This document shows, piece after piece, positions 1 through 13,665 of a stretch of 64,000 nt of DNA. Both the position numbers and the translations under genes were made by a program. This DNA is from Pipra filicauda (taxonomy: Eukaryota > Chordata > Aves > Passeriformes > Pipridae). The stretch is from NCBI RefSeq assembly GCF_003945595.2, contig NW_024104301.1:868001-932000 (forward strand), read 5' to 3'. The stretch's first letter is position 1, and the number at the start of each line of letters is the position of its first letter. The notes under the pieces are model-generated. The model worked only from the letters and a program-made list of their open reading frames with translations, searched no databases and was not told the DNA's origin.

Positions 1-3000
1 AGAGGGCTCTTTGGTCTCCCTTGGTCCAGGGGTTCAGAGACTCCTCAAGGAACAGGATCATGTAAAGAGGAACCTGGATTTTGTGTCATGTGTTGGCTTG
101 TTTTCTTCAAGACGGGTAACCACACCTCAAAGAGACCTTTGAAAATCAGGTGCCTTGCTTTGTCAGCATTATCAAAGCAGCCAAATTAACAGCAGTTTTG
201 GAACATGTGTTGGAAGTGAAGAAGAAGCAGGACTGAGTGCTGCATGCCTTTGTCTTCAGTTGGAGTTGTGCAGCTCTGGCAGTTGGGGTGCTGCATCTTC
301 TGAGTTCTGAGCTGGATTGGGAAGAGGTGGAAGCGTTTTGGAGTCACTTACCTGCTGCTCTGTCACACACCCACACTTTGGACAGCGAAGGAAAAATATG
401 TGTTCCAGTTTGCTGTGATGAGTTTAAAATAGTCTCAGCAGCCAGGCTTGACCAGCCAGCTTTTCAGATCCCCACCAGCTGCTGATATCACTTAATAACT
501 CTAATACCATCCTGACATCTCTCCTCCTTCCCAGGGCTGTTTCCCTTTCTCCCTTTTGTGAACCATCCACACACACATCATGTGCAATTTCTTTCTCTAG
601 ATGGAATTCATGGTCAGAGAAGAGCTTTTTTTTTCTTTTGAGGATATTTTTGCTGAATTAGTGTGCTGAGAAAAATAAGAGCAAGTTATCTGATACGTGA
701 GTTTTGGATGGTTTTTGCATGGAATCAGTTGAATTCTCCCTTTCACAGTTAGTTGGGTGAATTGTTTTTACATTTCCATTCTCTGCTGAATCACTGAATA
801 CTGACTGCTTTGGGGAATTAAGTACTAGAATTTGTAGATCAGTAATCTCTTATAGGACACTCAGCATTCCTGTATTTTTTATTTAAATGAGCGTGACATT
901 AATTTGAAATGATGTTGTAAAGGAATTGCACACACTTGGGCATAAGTGCTAGTGAGAGAAGGTTGGAAACACAGTTTATGTGTATTTTAAATGACAGAAG
1001 TGAAATGCATAAGCAAACTTTCCTATTTGGCACTCTGCAGATAACGTGATTTAATTTTATTTACATTTCCACTTCTTATATGTATCTATCAAAAGCTGCT
1101 GGCGTGCAGTGCATGAGGTTTGGGGATGTGTAGGTACCAAAATGCTGTGTGCACTGTACTCCAGCAAGATGGAAATAGGATTGGCAGCTGCCTAACTGAT
1201 CCAAAATGGGAGGAACCTTCAGTGTCTGGGTCGTTTCTGGCACCACTGTCTCTTGTCCTGAGCAGGCTCTGTGCATCATGATATAGCAGACTATGTGATC
1301 CACACGTGTAGGGTGACTTTTGAGATACAGTGGTCTACAAAATATATGATGTAAGATGATTTTTTGAATAACTGCTGATACATGCTTCCACTTGTGCTTG
1401 CTGCTAAGCAGTCAGCTTGCATGCCTGTGCCTGGCAGATGCACAACACAGAGCTGAACAGTTTGGTTACTCTGCTTGGAGGAACTCTGAAATGGCAAGGA
1501 ACGAGAGGAATGAGGAAAAACCATTAAAATGAAACTGAAAACTGCTTTCCTCTGTATCTCTGACCATCATGAGCTGCTACTCCTATGGCTGGAAGCAGGA
1601 AAGCCCACCTGTGATCTCTCAGCAGAATGGAAGCTGTTTTTCTTGGAGGGCTGTTTGACTGTTTCCAGGATTGTAACTGGGAGAGGGAATGCTGTTTGGA
1701 GAGCTGTTGTCTCTTATCTGAGCAATGGTCATCTTGCATTGTAATGTGGTTAATCACATACCTGTGCTGGCCAGAGCTCATCCTCATTAGCTTTTGAATA
1801 GATTCTCTAGCACATCTTTAAAGTTTACTAAAAGGCACCCAGAGCACACCGAGGTGTTTGCATTTCTTTTCCCTTTAAGGCAACAGGCGACATGACTTGT
1901 GTATTACAGACTGCTGAAAGCCTCAAATGTAGTCAGTCCTATTTTGGAGTTCAGTCACCCCACTATACCATTATTCACTTATTTTTTATGATATTTGAAA
2001 TCTTTAGAAGCATTCGTAGTGGTTTTACACAGGATGCATTGTCTGAAAATTGCATGAGAGCAACGAAAAAAATACTTCTGGGCTGTTCTTGCATTGTTAC
2101 TGTTCTGGGTTTATATGCAGAAAAACAAACCAACCAACACTGAGTGAGTGGTATAGGACTGGTGACATCCAAGAAAACAATATTGGGTTTTTTTGCTATC
2201 CTAGTGCTGTAGCAAACCAGCCCTGATTGTATAAGAGTGAGTGTATAGGATTGTACAGGAGTTGTGTGGTGGGGCTGGAGCTGAGGAAATACAGTCACCT
2301 AAGGCAGCAGAATGGGTTGGAATTAAAGCTGGACCTCCCAAGGCAACCCAACTACAAAATGGGTTCTTGTACTTGAAACCTGCTGTTTTCAAGCCTGAAA
2401 TTATTCTCTCTGTGTTCTCCTTCTTTACTGTGTCACACAACCTGAGATTGCAGAGAAAAAACCCCAAGGATTTGCCAGGTGTACTCTCCAAAGAGCTAAA
2501 CAAGCAATTCCATTGCCAGGGAGGGTTGTATTCTTCCAGTCTGAGTAATGTTTATTGTCAGCTGCTGCTGCAGCTCTTAAAAAGGCTGGAATTGCTCGTA
2601 TCCATCTGGGTTAGGATTGTTCTCTATCTTGGTGGTTGATTTTTATTTTGATTTATAGAAATGTGAAAAGATTGCCCATCTAATTGTTCTACATTTCTGA
2701 CACGAAATACAGGTAAGCTGTGCATTTGCAGACAAACCTGGCATGTTCTTGTTGCCCACAAATAGTTCCTCCTTCCCCTACTTCTGACTTTCTAGTGCTT
2801 GGAAAAAAAAGATGAGCTCTGAGTGAACCCTGAAGGTCAGTAGATTCAGGCTGTTTCATTCCACAGAGGGAGTGAATTCCAAAGCTGTGGGGCCCTCACA
2901 GCTAAATGCAAAGATGTGAGGGTTGGCAGAGAACTAACAAAAGATATTGTCCAGCCTCTGCATCCCACCAGAGAAAGGTGATAAGGGTAAAAGAAAGTGG

Positions 3001-4128
3001 ACAAGCAGAATTTGGCAAGTAGTTCTCAAGATACGTGCATGCCAACAAATACATTTTTTAACTTTACCTATTAGTGTTTTCTTAATAGTAAAAACTACTG
3101 CTCTGAACGTTTGCCCATGGGCTGGATCCTTCTGATTTCTAACTAAATTGTGTCAGGAGTCCAGAAACAAGTTGTTTATCTTCAACCTGGGGCAGTACGA
3201 GAGGGGCAGAGCACTGAGCTGGCAGGTCCCACTGGGCTGTTTTTCATCCCAATTCCTTAGTCAGCTTTTGTGCAATGTGAAATGTGAAATATTGTCAGTA
3301 AGATGAAGTCAATCAGCTTTAAAAGCCCACTACTGTTTTTGTTTTCTTTTTCTATCCAGTCCATGTGCTACAGAATTTTACTCTCTCCTTTATACATAAA
3401 ACTTGCTCACTTGCTGTACCAGGCTACTGTCTAATTACATTAAACCCTAAAACGTTGCCTGTGTTAGGAGTGATCCTATAAATGCATCGACATCCCAGAA
3501 CCAATTATGCTACCATTTAATTTAGCTCTGAATTAGCCCAAATTGAATTGAACAATTTTCCAACCCACCAAATAACAGCCAGGTTGTCTTCTGCCAGACA
3601 AGGAGGTTGGATTAGTCAGTAAAACAAAGAGGCTTTAATTAATAATTTTTTAATATTTTATTTCCAAGCAATGAATCCAACCTGTGATGGTGTGACTTTG
3701 AACAGATTGTTTTACTGCTCTGTCCCTCAGTTTGGCAAGTGTGATAATGTTCATCTTAGGGAATACACAGGAGGCACCACCAGTTGCAAACCCCCAGGAG
3801 TTGCTTAGAACAAGCTACAAAGGTCTAGGATTTTATTGAAATCACCCCCAACCCCTTCCCTCCCACTCCAGTGCTGATAAGAAGTGCTCGAAAAGACACC
3901 TTTTCTTCCATTGTGAATAGAGGAACTGTTGTACACTTGCCAAGGCAAAGATGTCATGTGTGTCTTTAGAATTTGCACTGTCCACACTTCAGAGAGGCCT
4001 TGCTTGATTCCACCTCCTGCACTAGGGACAAAGAGCACTATACATTTATTTCTCTTTTATTATGGTAACCAAAGTGTACCCATACTTATCTTGACAGTAT
4101 TTAACGTTGCTTTCTTTGCTAATTACAG
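1..4128 (+). other. KDM2B: KDM2B intron (3' part)
   Basis: Noncoding sequence up to the acceptor AG at 4127-4128. The preceding exon, which should encode the block ending DGLGIK, was looked for and is not seen here. The stretch has ordinary AT-rich intron composition and short T runs. A decayed MIR-like element on the minus strand lies near its end (3670-3775). Open frames of 60-130 codons occur here but show no recognisable protein. Confidence 0.85.
3670..3775 (-). repeat. MIR-like ancient SINE fragment
   Basis: Read on the plus strand, the stretch follows the reverse complement of MIR: a TGTGACTTTGAACA stretch, then CCTCAGTTTGGCAAGTGTGATAATG. The latter corresponds to the MIR segment CCTCAGTTTCCTCATCTGTA and the A/T-rich part after it. 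Many substitutions are present, as expected for an element older than the amniote split. Assigned by eye against the remembered MIR consensus. Confidence 0.55.
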
Positions 4129-4175
4129 AATGCCTGACCCGGATTTCACTGTCAGAGATGTGAAGCTATTAGTGG
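4129..4175 (+). CDS. KDM2B: KDM2B coding exon 1 of window (pre-JmjC segment)
   Basis: This 47-bp exon runs from an acceptor AG at 4127-4128 to a GTAAGT donor at 4176. The first base completes a Lys codon begun in the upstream exon. Fifteen full codons follow, reading MPDPDFTVRDVKLLV, and the last base opens a Gly codon finished in the next exon. The peptide equals human KDM2B from about residue 118, where KDM2A has VNDVKMCVG. The Met here is internal, not the start of the protein, because full-length KDM2B begins further upstream. The segment leads into the N-terminal helical part of the catalytic fold. Confidence 0.95.
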
Positions 4176-7100
4176 GTAAGTTATTTTGAATGCACTGGAT
4201 TAGCTCTATACAGAACAGAATTGCTTTGAAATACTTGTCCAGTTGTGTTTGTAGACATTTGTGGTAACTCTCAGAATCTGGGAGAAGGCAATGGAGAGGC
4301 AATTTGTAAATTAAAAAGGCTGGGAGAACCCTAATTAGTAGTTGTGCTGACCGGACTCCGATCTCATGCTGGATAATTGGCCATTTGGAAGGGAGAGAAT
4401 GCTTTTGCCCTTAACAGGTGTTCTACACACACTTTTGTGATCCTGGAAAGCAGCAGCTCTATTGATCGAGTTCCTATTTTTTTTTTAATCTGTTGTAGAG
4501 CATCTGTTTGTGAAAGGTGTGATTGGAGCTGTATCACCTCTTGCCTGTGCTCTCCCCACAGTATTTATCAGTGTCAGGCCAGGTCAGTGCTTTGAGGGAA
4601 GGTTGTGAAGAGAGGCTGAGCACAAACCCTTGCAAACTGCCTGGCTTTTGATAAGACACAAACCAGAGAAGTGGTGACTGTCATCATCAAATGTTTCCTA
4701 GCAATCTTTGCAAAGTAAATGTTTTTTAACTCTAAGAAAAGCTACATTTTGAGTAGGAGATTATACTGTGTGTTTATTTGAAATCTGCTTTTATTGCAGA
4801 TGGGTGTGTTATTTATTGTTATCTGAAATTGTTACTGAATAGTGATCCTGCTCTCCATGGAACAAGCTGGGTGTTGGTTGTGTTGGCTGCAGTCCTTCAT
4901 GAAGACTTTCAACTGCATTCCTGCTAGTTAGAATTTACTGGGTTTATTTACCTGTATTGTGGCAGGAATTAATCTTTTAAGTTAGCTCAAATGCTGCATT
5001 CTGAAAGGCCACTTTTTAAAGAAATTATTCCTTGAGTTTAATGATCAATAGGAAAAGATGTAGCTAAGAAAAACAAAGGAGAGGAACTCGTGCCTCATTT
5101 CTGCTCACTTGAGGTTATCAGTGAGAGAAGGGGTTATCTCTGATAACCTTCCTTCACAAACAGAACTCAGCAATGTTGTTTAATTTATGACCATTTATAA
5201 ATTCAGGAAAAAAGCCCCAAATCTCTGACAGAAAATGTTAGGGAAGTGGTGTGGGAAGTGATATTTGGTAACATTTCTCTTGGTCAATCTGAGTATTTGA
5301 AGTCCTAAATGTTATGGATTTCCTAAATACCTGCCTGTGACATTTGTAGGTACAGAATCTCTCTCTTTGCTGCAGAGGAGCCTCGTGCAGAAACCTTGTA
5401 GTCACCTGGACCTGTTTGCAGTTTGCTGTGAATTTGTTCCATGGCTGATAAACTCCATTTCTGTCTCTGAAGCTGAAGCTGAGGGTCTGACGTTGAGATG
5501 TTTTGGAACAGCGTAGTGTTGCATAACAACATTGTTTTTCCTGTATAACAGTCAAAGTGTGGGAGTTGCATTTCCTCAAGATTGATGTCCTTTGAAGTAT
5601 TAGGGGGTGGAGATTCCTGTGTACATGGTGAGCAAAGCGGGAGGATATTTATAAATAAAATCACCTTTATGAAACAATGGAGCAGAAATAACATTTGTAA
5701 TTAACCTGGAGATTAAGTTTAATGTAAAAGTGTGCAGTTCCTCACAGCTGGACCTGCAATCCCTGGATGTGCTCTTGGCCAGATACCACATCATGGGTCT
5801 TTTTTTATCATGTTTGGGCAAACTCCCTTTGGAGTCATTGTACTGAGCCCATAACGTGGTCCAGAACATTGTCACCTGCTCTTTTTGTAATACAGTTGAT
5901 GACTTTTGGCACCATAGGTGGAAAATTTGATTCAAAAGATCTAAAATATTTGGGAAATGGGCTGTAAGTTCTACTGAAAAATCACAGGTTTTGTGGCAAA
6001 TCGTTTTTGTGGCTGTGGAATTTGTGCTGGATGGAACAGCCCCACTGACACTGAGAGCACATGGGGGCAGTTCCTGTCTCCAGGCCAGGTTTCTAAATTA
6101 TCTACTAATGACCTCAGGAAACACCAGTGAGCAATTTTTCTATTGCATATCATTGCTGATAATTTTTTTCTAGTTTTAGGTTAACACATATGTTACACTC
6201 ACAGTCTAACGCTCAAATAAAGCAGATGACAGGTCTTGATTTATTAATATCTCCTCTCACTGGAGATGTTAATATGTCATCGTCCCTGCATTTTTTTAGC
6301 AGACCTCTCTGATATCCTGAACATCCAGGTTTGTGTTTCTGACAGGTGGTATTTTCAAAACTTATTCAATCCTTTGATGAACCTTGGAGGGGAAGGATGT
6401 TTGGGAATGTGAAATGGAATGATCATAACTCCGCATCTGATTGTGTGTGGGAGTCGACAGAGAGAGAACATGGCTTGAAAAATGCTGTGTTCTCTGTAAA
6501 CTTGTTGGGTTTTTAAGTGCTCATCATTGTAGTGTGCTGGTGCTATTTAAGCCTATCGTTTTTTCTCTTTTCTCCTCTGAATCAGGGGAAACACATTAGT
6601 TACAGAACACTTTAAAGAGATGATGCTGGGTTTTTCCAAAGCACATAAATTCCATGGGAAGTTACTGAGCCTTTGGTCTCTGAAATCTTACTTTCTATTT
6701 CTAACTTGACTGTTGTACCATCTCCAGAGTGGAGTGCCTGTAAGTCACAGGGAAGTAACAACAAGCTTTTAAATCTCCCTTTGAAAACTCAGCTCTGTGG
6801 CAATAATAAGGAGCAAAAAAAAGAGATGAGTTTTTTGATCACTGTTTGTGTTTACTTGAGCTTTGGTGTCTCTTTAGTGTTTTGTCAGACTACCAACGAA
6901 ACGTTGCCATTGCTTTATGGAATTTTTTTGTTTTCCTTGTTTAAAAAAATGCAGCTACCAGCTGTAATTTAGTGGGTGATGTTCATGACCTCCTGTTTCT
7001 GATTGCACCTTAGTGTGCCCAACTGTGCACCCATGTGTGTATCAAACACTCTATCCTACAGCAGCTTTAGACCCATCCCTTTAAACTGCACAGTTGGGAT

Positions 7101-9669
7101 AATGGTTATAACCAGACTCCACCTCCACACGAACGATATCCTGGATGCTCTTTAAAACCTGAGACGATGGATTAATTTCAGCAGCTGGATATTGTCTGAG
7201 CTCTGAAATGGCTGTGAGCCAAGAATACAAATGGAGAAGTGGAGAGGAATTCCTGGCCTGCTTAGGAACTTGAGACAACTCTTGAAAGAAGCAAAACTCT
7301 GTTGTAATTTAATAACTCTTAAGCTTTCTCATTTCCTTGTGTAAGGTAGATTTGACTGCCAGCTCTGAAGGGCAGAATGTCACTGTCATCTCTTCATAAG
7401 TTGATTTAAAATTTGATTGAGGGTCGTTGGCCCTCTTAAAGTGTCCTTAAACATCTGCCACATCTGCAGTAAAAGTTTGGTAAGTGTTATTTCTGCAGGG
7501 GTGTCCTACCTGTGTGAATGTTTTGTGCCCACTGCTCTGCAGAACAAGTGAAGTAACTTGCCCAGGGCTGAGCAAGGAGAAAAGTGACTGCCTTGCTCAG
7601 CAGGCTGCTGCCAGCCAGGGCTCCCATGGGCCCTGTGCATCATCTCCAGCCTCTGCCACTCCTGAATTCAAGGACCAAATGCAATCATTTGCTTCAGTCT
7701 TTGATGTCAGGAAGCCAAAGCTTCCATTTTGTCATTTGTTTGATTTTTGTCTTTATATTATCCTTCATGGACATCACACAATCTGAAGACATAGCAGTAG
7801 TACTTCATTGAGTAGTTTTGGGAGCTGTGAACCAAGTAAAGGAGAAAGAGAGGGAACACACATGGATGTGTGCCTTAGTCTGGCAGTCTGAGCTCCTTTT
7901 TCTTTCTTTGATTACTTTTTTATTGGATTTTTTTTTAGTAGTTTGCTTGGGTTGGCACTGATTGAATTTAGAAGCACATCTGCTTTTTGTGGCGTCTGCA
8001 GTGCCTGTGACTGGCCTGCACTGCCTTTGTCTCCCTGGGTTGTCACAGTCTGCCCAGTGCAGTCCCTGCACAAGCACAGTGTCTCTCTCTAAACAGTAAT
8101 GGCCAGTTTGGATGTATTTGCTTTTATTTTTAATTTTTAGCTGACCTCTCTTCAATTTGCTTGCAAGGGGCTGCCAGTCTATGGCTATTGACCAATTTTT
8201 GCACTCACACCCAAATAAACAAATCAAAGTGGTGCTGCTGGTGTGTGATGTGCATCACCTCCTCCCTCTCTGGGCTGGTGTAGCTTTGTGTGCCAGGGTA
8301 GGTATTTATTGTACATCCCCACAGTGGAGCTTCCAACCCCAGCGAGTGGCAAAAGGGGAGATTTCAAACATGCTGAGGATTGTAAGAAAGAAAAGAGACT
8401 TTGGGTTATTGTGATCCCTGGGCTGAAGAGGTTAAAGTTGTGACCACGGCGGTCACTTCTGTAGGATCAGCAGCATTGTCCTATGGAATTCACCGTGCCC
8501 AGCCAGGCATTGTAGCAGTGGGAACAGTGCAAGTACAGGACTTAGACTATTCATGGGGTGGTCTAACAACTGACATCAACTCACTGACTGATTTTATTTA
8601 ACCAACTCACTAAGGGTTTATTTATAGAATTCAAAAAATAAGTGTAGGAGCAGTGAGGAATGTATCATCTGTCATGGAATTTGCCATTATAATCTGATGC
8701 TGCAGACTGGACTGGGTCATGATGCTTACTTGGGTAGGAAATGATTGGTTCCCTTCATTTAGTTGCTGTGTTCACAAACTGTGTTGAAAGGCTTTGGTGT
8801 TTCTTGTACAAAGAATCCAAGTAAAGTTGAAAGCAACAAAGCTTTCATTTGCTAAAATGTGTGCATTGAGGTATGGAAATAAAAAGCAAACACGACCAAG
8901 CTCCAGTAACTCTTGCAGAGAGCAATCTTTGTCTGGCCCAAGAAGATGATGCATGAGATGGGACCCAATAGATCATTTCAATATTTGATTTCTGTGATTC
9001 TGTCAAATCTTTAAAGACCTGGCAGCAGGCTTTGATCTCCAAGACAAAGGGTGAAAGGAAAACCCAGGCTCTACATATCCTGTTGCTTTCTTCGGTGGGA
9101 GTAGCTGAGGAGATACCTGATTATTGCTGGAATTTGCCTTCTTGTTAGAAACACCAAAAGAACACGAGCTGAGCCAGAAATTTCAGTTGCAAATTGAGTG
9201 TTTAAAGAAATACGTGTGAAGGTCTGTGCCTCAACCATGAGTTTATAATCATGGTGTCAGTGGAGAAAGATAATAGAATAAATTACATCATTAAATCCCA
9301 GACATTTTCAAGGGAAAAGTCCTATGAATAGTGGGGGTTGGCCCTGCAAGTGCAGGTCAGCCTTCCCTCGTGCTGCTGACAAGTTCTGGAGGAGATGCTG
9401 TGTGTGCTCTTGCACATCTGCTCATGCTTTATTCACTAAGTGAATAAGTGATTAAGGACTTCATCATAGTGCACTGAAGTGAACAACTGAACTTCCTTTA
9501 ACAGCAGCGGATGAAATCAGAGCTGCAGAGGAGTATTTCCTTGTCTGTTCAGGTTTTTTCACAGGAGAGAGCCCTTAGGAAGCTTTCTGAAGTTTGGTAT
9601 CACAACATTTTACTCAGTCCAGGAGCAGCAGCAATTCCACAGTGTAACGGTGCACAGTAAACAGTGTGA

Positions 9670-9755
9670 CCTTCTTTTCCCATATGGAAATCAGGCTGAA
9701 AGGAGAAATGACCTGCCCAGGTGCTACAGACAGAATCTGGGGAGTCTCAGTTTCT
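9670..9755 (+). repeat. MIR-like ancient SINE fragment
   Basis: The order CCCATATGGAAATCAGGCTG, then AGGAGAAATGACCTGCCCAGG, then an ACAGACAGAATCTGGGG stretch follows the MIR 3' half (gaaactgaggc, gaggttaagtgacttgccc, tcacacagc). It is strongly diverged and was assigned by eye. Confidence 0.5.
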
Positions 9756-12700
9756 AGTTTTCCTGGAAAGTGTAAATGAGGTAGTGAATGTGGTGACCTG
9801 TGGCCTCTTCTGTGCAGGGGCTGCAGTGGGGAGGAACAAGTTCCCTGCCTGGTTAACGTAAGGCTGATGTAAATAATTTAAATTCACTTGGGACAGAAAG
9901 GATTACTGCTCATCAAGGGTACCTAACAGCCATTAAGCTGTGTGGGGCTCTGCATCTTTCATCCAGCCATTTTTGTTCTGTTAAATACATACACTGCTGT
10001 AGTGCCCAGGAATTCCAGCTAAAATGAGACTAAATGTGCCATGTACTCCACAGAAATGCAAGAACCACCCTAAACCATGCTTCTGGAAGGAGGTGATATT
10101 GAAAGGGGGATGGAAAGAGATGCAAACGTAGGTAATGATTAGTCTGGGTTTATAAAATGTGGTTTATATATCTGTTAAAAGCTGTACACACATTTATAGA
10201 TGAATAAATATATACGGATGTATAAATTTCATTCAGTACTGAATCAAGAATCATAAGTGGTGTCTCCAAGGAAGAGAAAATCGTGGTGGTGGTGACTGCA
10301 GGTCAGATAGTTAAAGGCAGGAGGGAGGGCAGAGACCGTGTAAAACACTCCTTTTACATTAGCATACATTTCTTCTGGTGTGCCAGCACAATGGTCCCCG
10401 AGCTGGCTGTGCAAATGTTCAGCTTTTTGTTAGTAGCTACTCAAAACCTCTGAAAGCAAAGCAGAGAAGTGTCCCTGAGTAGCTGCTTTCTAGCGATTTT
10501 TTTGGTTCGTTCCTCCTGCGTGTTTGCTGCCCCTCTCAAATTGATCTGTTCTGAAAATTGTATCATGGTTGAATTCACATCCAACTACAAAGCAAGTCGA
10601 GAGGCTCGTAGTGTGGTCTGTGGGCAAGTAGGGGAAATTTTGTCTTAATCAATGTACAGTTCTCCATCCTGTGAAAGAAAATTAGCCATGTAGATACAAA
10701 AGAAGGACAAAGCAGCCACACACTGCAGCTCAGAATACTTTCCATCATTTCTGCTGAATAGGGACCCAGTGTTGCTTTTTCTATAGAGCAACGCTCCATT
10801 TGTTTCAAGGAAGTTGTGAAATTGGAGAAGGAGAGGAGTTAGGAGGGAGGCTCATTAGAGAGGCTCTGTTGTAAGGAGCACTTCCCAAAATTAAAGTGGC
10901 TGCTCAAAGGAAGTGCAAAAGTCTGCCCCCAGACTTGCACATAAGTCTTGATTAAGATGTATGGTCCTCCCCCGGTGTGGGGATTTGTCCTGGGAATGGC
11001 AGTGCCACGTTGGGAAGAGCAGAAGAGCTGAGTCAGGAGTCAGTAAGCTGCTGTGTCTCCAGGAGTCTTGTGTGGAGGGATAAGGAGGAATCAGGGAGGG
11101 CTGTGCTCTGTTCCTAGTGCCCAAATAATGCATTTTACAAGACACAGTGGACCAGGCTCTTCTAGGGGAGAGGAGTCATCACTGATCTCTTGGGAGGGGA
11201 GGCACTTGGATGAAATGTTTCCATTCCTTGTAAGACTTCTGCTCTTATTTCTCATGGGGGTTTTGTGGCCCATGGTGTGACCCGTGCCTGGCCTGCTTTT
11301 TGGGTTCTGCTTTTGCTCCCTGGGTTCTGCTTTTTTCCTTTTCGTGTAAATGGGACGGTTGGAATATTAACCAAAACTGAGTTAATGAAACATCCCCATT
11401 GTTCTCGTGGCTGGGAAGGCCAATGTCTGTGTGGTTTCATAAGAAACAACTTGTGAACATGTTCTTCAGCCTGTGAGGATTCAGACTGAGGGTACCTCAG
11501 TCTCTGGACCCTGCAGGTCACCCCCTAAATTCATCAAGGGACTCAGATCCACAGGAGATACATCTCTCCAATAGCTGAAAGGAGCAGGGCATCCAGGAGC
11601 ACTTGGAAAGCAGGAGATAAGGGTGACTCCTTGCAGGAGGAGGCTGAACTTGGATGTTCCTCACAAGGACTGTAAAATAATTGCATGCCACTGCTATTCC
11701 CATTGATCTGAGGATACAAGTCCCAAACCTGTGCTTTAAGGGAGCTGAGTTTGTACCTGCCTACAGACTTTTTCAAAGGGACAAATGGAGAGTCAGAAAG
11801 CAGCGTATGTCAGGACCCAGTGATTTGTCTCAGATGTTAGACAGCAACATGTGTCTGAGATCCAGTCCATAAAAATAGATTGTTCCTCCATCATATTGTT
11901 TTGTGACTAAAACTTGTTTTAAAAACTCCCACTATTTTTTAAAAACACTTTGTTTTTAAAATCAAGTTCCAAATGTCCTCACAGTCAATGCTGTTGGGAC
12001 TGTCAACGTGCTTCATGCTCTGAATTGGGAAATCTGCTAAGCCAGACCTCAACTAAAATCAGCAAACAAATATTACCACTGAAAACGATAAATTTCCCAG
12101 TGCCCGTAAGGTCAGATGGAGTCAAACCAATGGTCTGTCAGCAGAGGAGTTCATATGTTACTGTTGCTGTGGGCTGGCCAGACTTCTAACTGCTGCATTT
12201 ATTTTCAAATTTGAGTACTACAAAGAGGAAGCATCTGAAAAATAAAATAAAATATGCTGATTTATTGAAGTGATTGCAATTCTGTCCAGCAGGTTCCTCT
12301 TTCCCAAGTACAGCACTGAAGATTTATTGACTCATCCTTTTGTCTTTGTCCTTTCTTCCTTTCTTTTCCCTTGAGCGACCTCTCCTGTTTTCCTGTATCC
12401 CTCTCTCTTTGATGAGGCTGCTCTACTGTACAGAACTCATTTTACTCCCCAATCCCATAGTAGCTTGTCAGGCAGTACAGATAAATCCTTCCAGACTTGA
12501 GCAAATGCTATTAGGATACTCGTGCCGACCACAAACCAATAATGATAGAGAGGTGAACACCCTTTGCTTTAAGCAGGACCAGTAGGACTTGACAGGTGGG
12601 TTTTTGTTTGGTTATCATGGGATCTGTCCCTTCTTCGTGGGACACCAGCAGTCCTGTCTGTCAGTCAGACAATGTAATGTCATTTCTGACCTGCTCCACG

Positions 12701-13644
12701 TTTGCTCAGGGCTCGGAAGAATTACAAAGCTGCACTGTGTTCTCTCCTGGGCAGAATTAAAATTAGTAACTAGACTTCAGGGTTTCTGAATGGATTTTTT
12801 TAAGTGAAGGTTCCATTAGTGATTTTCCTCCAGTCTGAGGGCTCTGCCTAATTCGTTGAAAACTGAAGCTGTTTGTAGCAGCTCTGGAGGAACCCTCTGG
12901 GACATTGGCATCCACCGGTGTTAAGGTGGAGCAGTGCCCGTTAAAGTGGAAATCTCTTGTCTAATTAAGTGGTGTATTGCAGACTTTCAGAAGATGTTGC
13001 TTCATTTAACACTCACCGAGTTTGTGCCTCTTAATAGCTGATTGTGTAAGAAGATAAGCTCCAGTCTGTGATAGCAGAAGGGAGCTGGGGCTGTGGTTGG
13101 TGTCACCGTGGGATTTCCCACAGCGCTGGTGCTGCTGCACATCCTTCCCCTGAAGTTTGTGGAACTGTGCTGGGAAGAGGCAGGGAGCTGACCCTGCTTA
13201 AAAAAATTATTTAAGCCTCATCAGTTTCTTGAGTATTGGTGAACAGTTTGTATCATGAAACCAGGACCTGGGGCAGACAGAGGTTAAAACTTACCCAGTG
13301 TTCCCGAGAGACTGGAAATAGAAACTTGTCCCTCTAATTCCAGTTCTGGGCTCTGGTGCCAGACCATCTTTTTGTCATCTAAACTGGCATTTGGTTTTTG
13401 CTGTTGCTGCCTATTACGTGCCCAGGGATAGTGTCTCTATTCCCTGTGCTGCCCATTGCATCCAACAACTTGCTTTTTTTGCCATACCAATGAAGCAAGT
13501 CTAAACTGGTGTCCTGCTCCTTCTCTTCCTTCTCTCTCCACTTCTGGCATTGCTCTCCCATCCCCTGCCTTTGTGCTGGCAATGAGGTGGTTCAGAAAGT
13601 TGAACTGGCAGAAAACTCATCCTCCCTCACAGAGAGGGGGAGTA

Positions 13645-13665
13645 ATATATATATATATATATATT
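13645..13665. repeat. (AT)n microsatellite
   Basis: About ten AT dinucleotides in a row, followed by TTTATTATTTTTATA. It lies in the middle of the 15.9 kb intron, so no coding effect is expected. The run should be length-polymorphic. Confidence 0.9.

Noticed and set aside
1..4128. Upstream KDM2B exon encoding the EGKDFNYEYVQRE block
   Set aside because: Not found in any plus frame; it must lie before base 1.
7535..7590. MIR-like GAAGTAACTTGCCCAGG
   Set aside because: Only about 17 bases agree and the flanks do not continue the consensus.
8925..9010. Possible second CR1 tail (GATTTCTGTGATTCTGTC near 8987)
   Set aside because: Only the short TTCTGTGATTCTG end resembles CR1. The preceding 60 bases do not follow the element.
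11770..11860. MIR-like stretch with GTGATTTGTCTCAG
   Set aside because: Similarity is too scattered to separate from chance.
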